DNA of 13,249 nt from CAYWTX01 sp964461295 (lineage in GTDB: Bacteria > Planctomycetota > Phycisphaerae > SM23-33): positions 1 through 13,249 of the forward strand of contig CAYWTX010000121.1 of the NCBI GenBank assembly GCA_964461295.1, read 5' to 3'. Made by a program: the position numbers and the translations under genes. Shown in pieces: positions 12,912 through 13,249 of the stretch. Numbering within the stretch: the stretch's first letter is position 1; each line of letters starts with the position of its first letter. Below the pieces are notes generated by a model that was not told the origin of the DNA, did not search any database, and was given only the letters and a program-made list of their open reading frames with translations.

Positions 12912-13249
12912 TTACAGGGGTTCACGCTTCTGTTCGGCATTCAGTTCCGGCCCTTCCTTGCGGTGCTTCACGGTCACGGTGTAGGTGACGAACCGCTTGA
13001 GGCCGGGCTGCAAGTCCAGGAAGTACTTCACGTGGTTCTGGTCGACTCGCTCGACACGCCCTTCGTGTTTGTGCAGGTCCACGTAGGCGCCGGGAGCGTC
13101 AGCCGACCAGTCCCTGGGCTTGTCTTCGGGGCTCCAGAGGACCACGCTCGCGTCGAAGCGGCGTTCGACTTCCGTCTTGGCCACGACCGGCTTGCCGGAA
13201 ACGTGCTCCTCTTCCCACGTGAACGTCTCGTCGTAGTCGACCAGGTCGT
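12912..13249 (-). CDS. C-terminal part of a DUF4139-like protein (5' end off the window)
   Basis: The frame is open at base 13249 and ends at TAA 12912-12914, giving 112 complete codons. The visible part starts ...DLVDYDETFTWEEEHVSG, so the protein begins to the right; an internal GTG at 13182 is not a likely start because acidic coding-like sequence continues upstream of it. The segment VERVDQNHVKYFLDLQPG followed by FVTYTVTVKHRK resembles the end of the next gene (VERIDVNRVEFEIKVPP...DLYITILRK) and the C-terminal strands of DUF4139. Signal peptide and full domain order cannot be seen. It is the first visible gene of the probable three-gene minus-strand operon, whose promoter lies outside. 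Confidence 0.8.
   Translation of the reverse strand, partial: DLVDYDETFTWEEEHVSGKPVVAKTEVERRFDASVVLWSPEDKPRDWSADAPGAYVDLHKHEGRVERVDQNHVKYFLDLQPGLKRFVTYTVTVKHRKEGPELNAEQKREPL

Overview
The window is high-GC, densely coding bacterial DNA. It most likely comes from a member of the Planctomycetota, probably Phycisphaerae-like. The reasons are a PEP-CTERM-tagged exported enzyme, HEAT-repeat and beta-propeller exported proteins, DUF4139-like proteins, an HTH-plus-receiver regulator, and short intergenic repeats of the CAATCGGCAATTGACA and ACCACAGAGACACA kind that I associate with this group. The assignment is an inference from gene content; no marker gene was compared with a database.

Left part (1-6289). 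A 3-ketoacyl-ACP-reductase-like short-chain dehydrogenase runs leftward off the edge, behind a textbook TTGACA-N17-TATCAT promoter. A 461-base spacer with several dyads separates it from a rightward series of four genes: a regulator with an N-terminal helix-turn-helix and a C-terminal receiver domain; gatB, a subunit of the tRNA-dependent amidotransferase; a membrane-anchored coiled-coil protein whose C-terminus looks like a BRCT domain; and a class I aspartate-type aminotransferase. The gap after gatB carries a 21-base-period repeat that appears to supply the -35 box of the next gene. The coiled-coil gene ends in a very large hairpin with 39-base arms, which should isolate it from the aminotransferase.

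Right part (6371-13249). Six consecutive genes lie on the minus strand. The five with a visible N-terminus are all predicted to be exported: a HEAT-repeat protein, a beta-propeller protein, a PEP-CTERM type I phosphodiesterase, a phosphodiester-glycosidase (NAGPA) domain protein with a C-terminal membrane anchor, and a DUF4139-like protein. The sixth, cut by the right edge, resembles the DUF4139-like protein at its C-terminus. The last three (13249 to 10562) have gaps of 57 and 7 bases and form a likely operon. The block looks like a cell-envelope or surface module. The substrates are unknown, and joint function is inferred only from co-orientation and shared export.

No tRNA, rRNA, CRISPR array, complete mobile element or recognisable defence system was seen. 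The most unusual item is the coiled-coil protein with its BRCT-like tail, which its membrane topology would place outside the cytoplasm. Long ORFs antisense to the real genes, including one over 4 kb, are treated as high-GC shadows.
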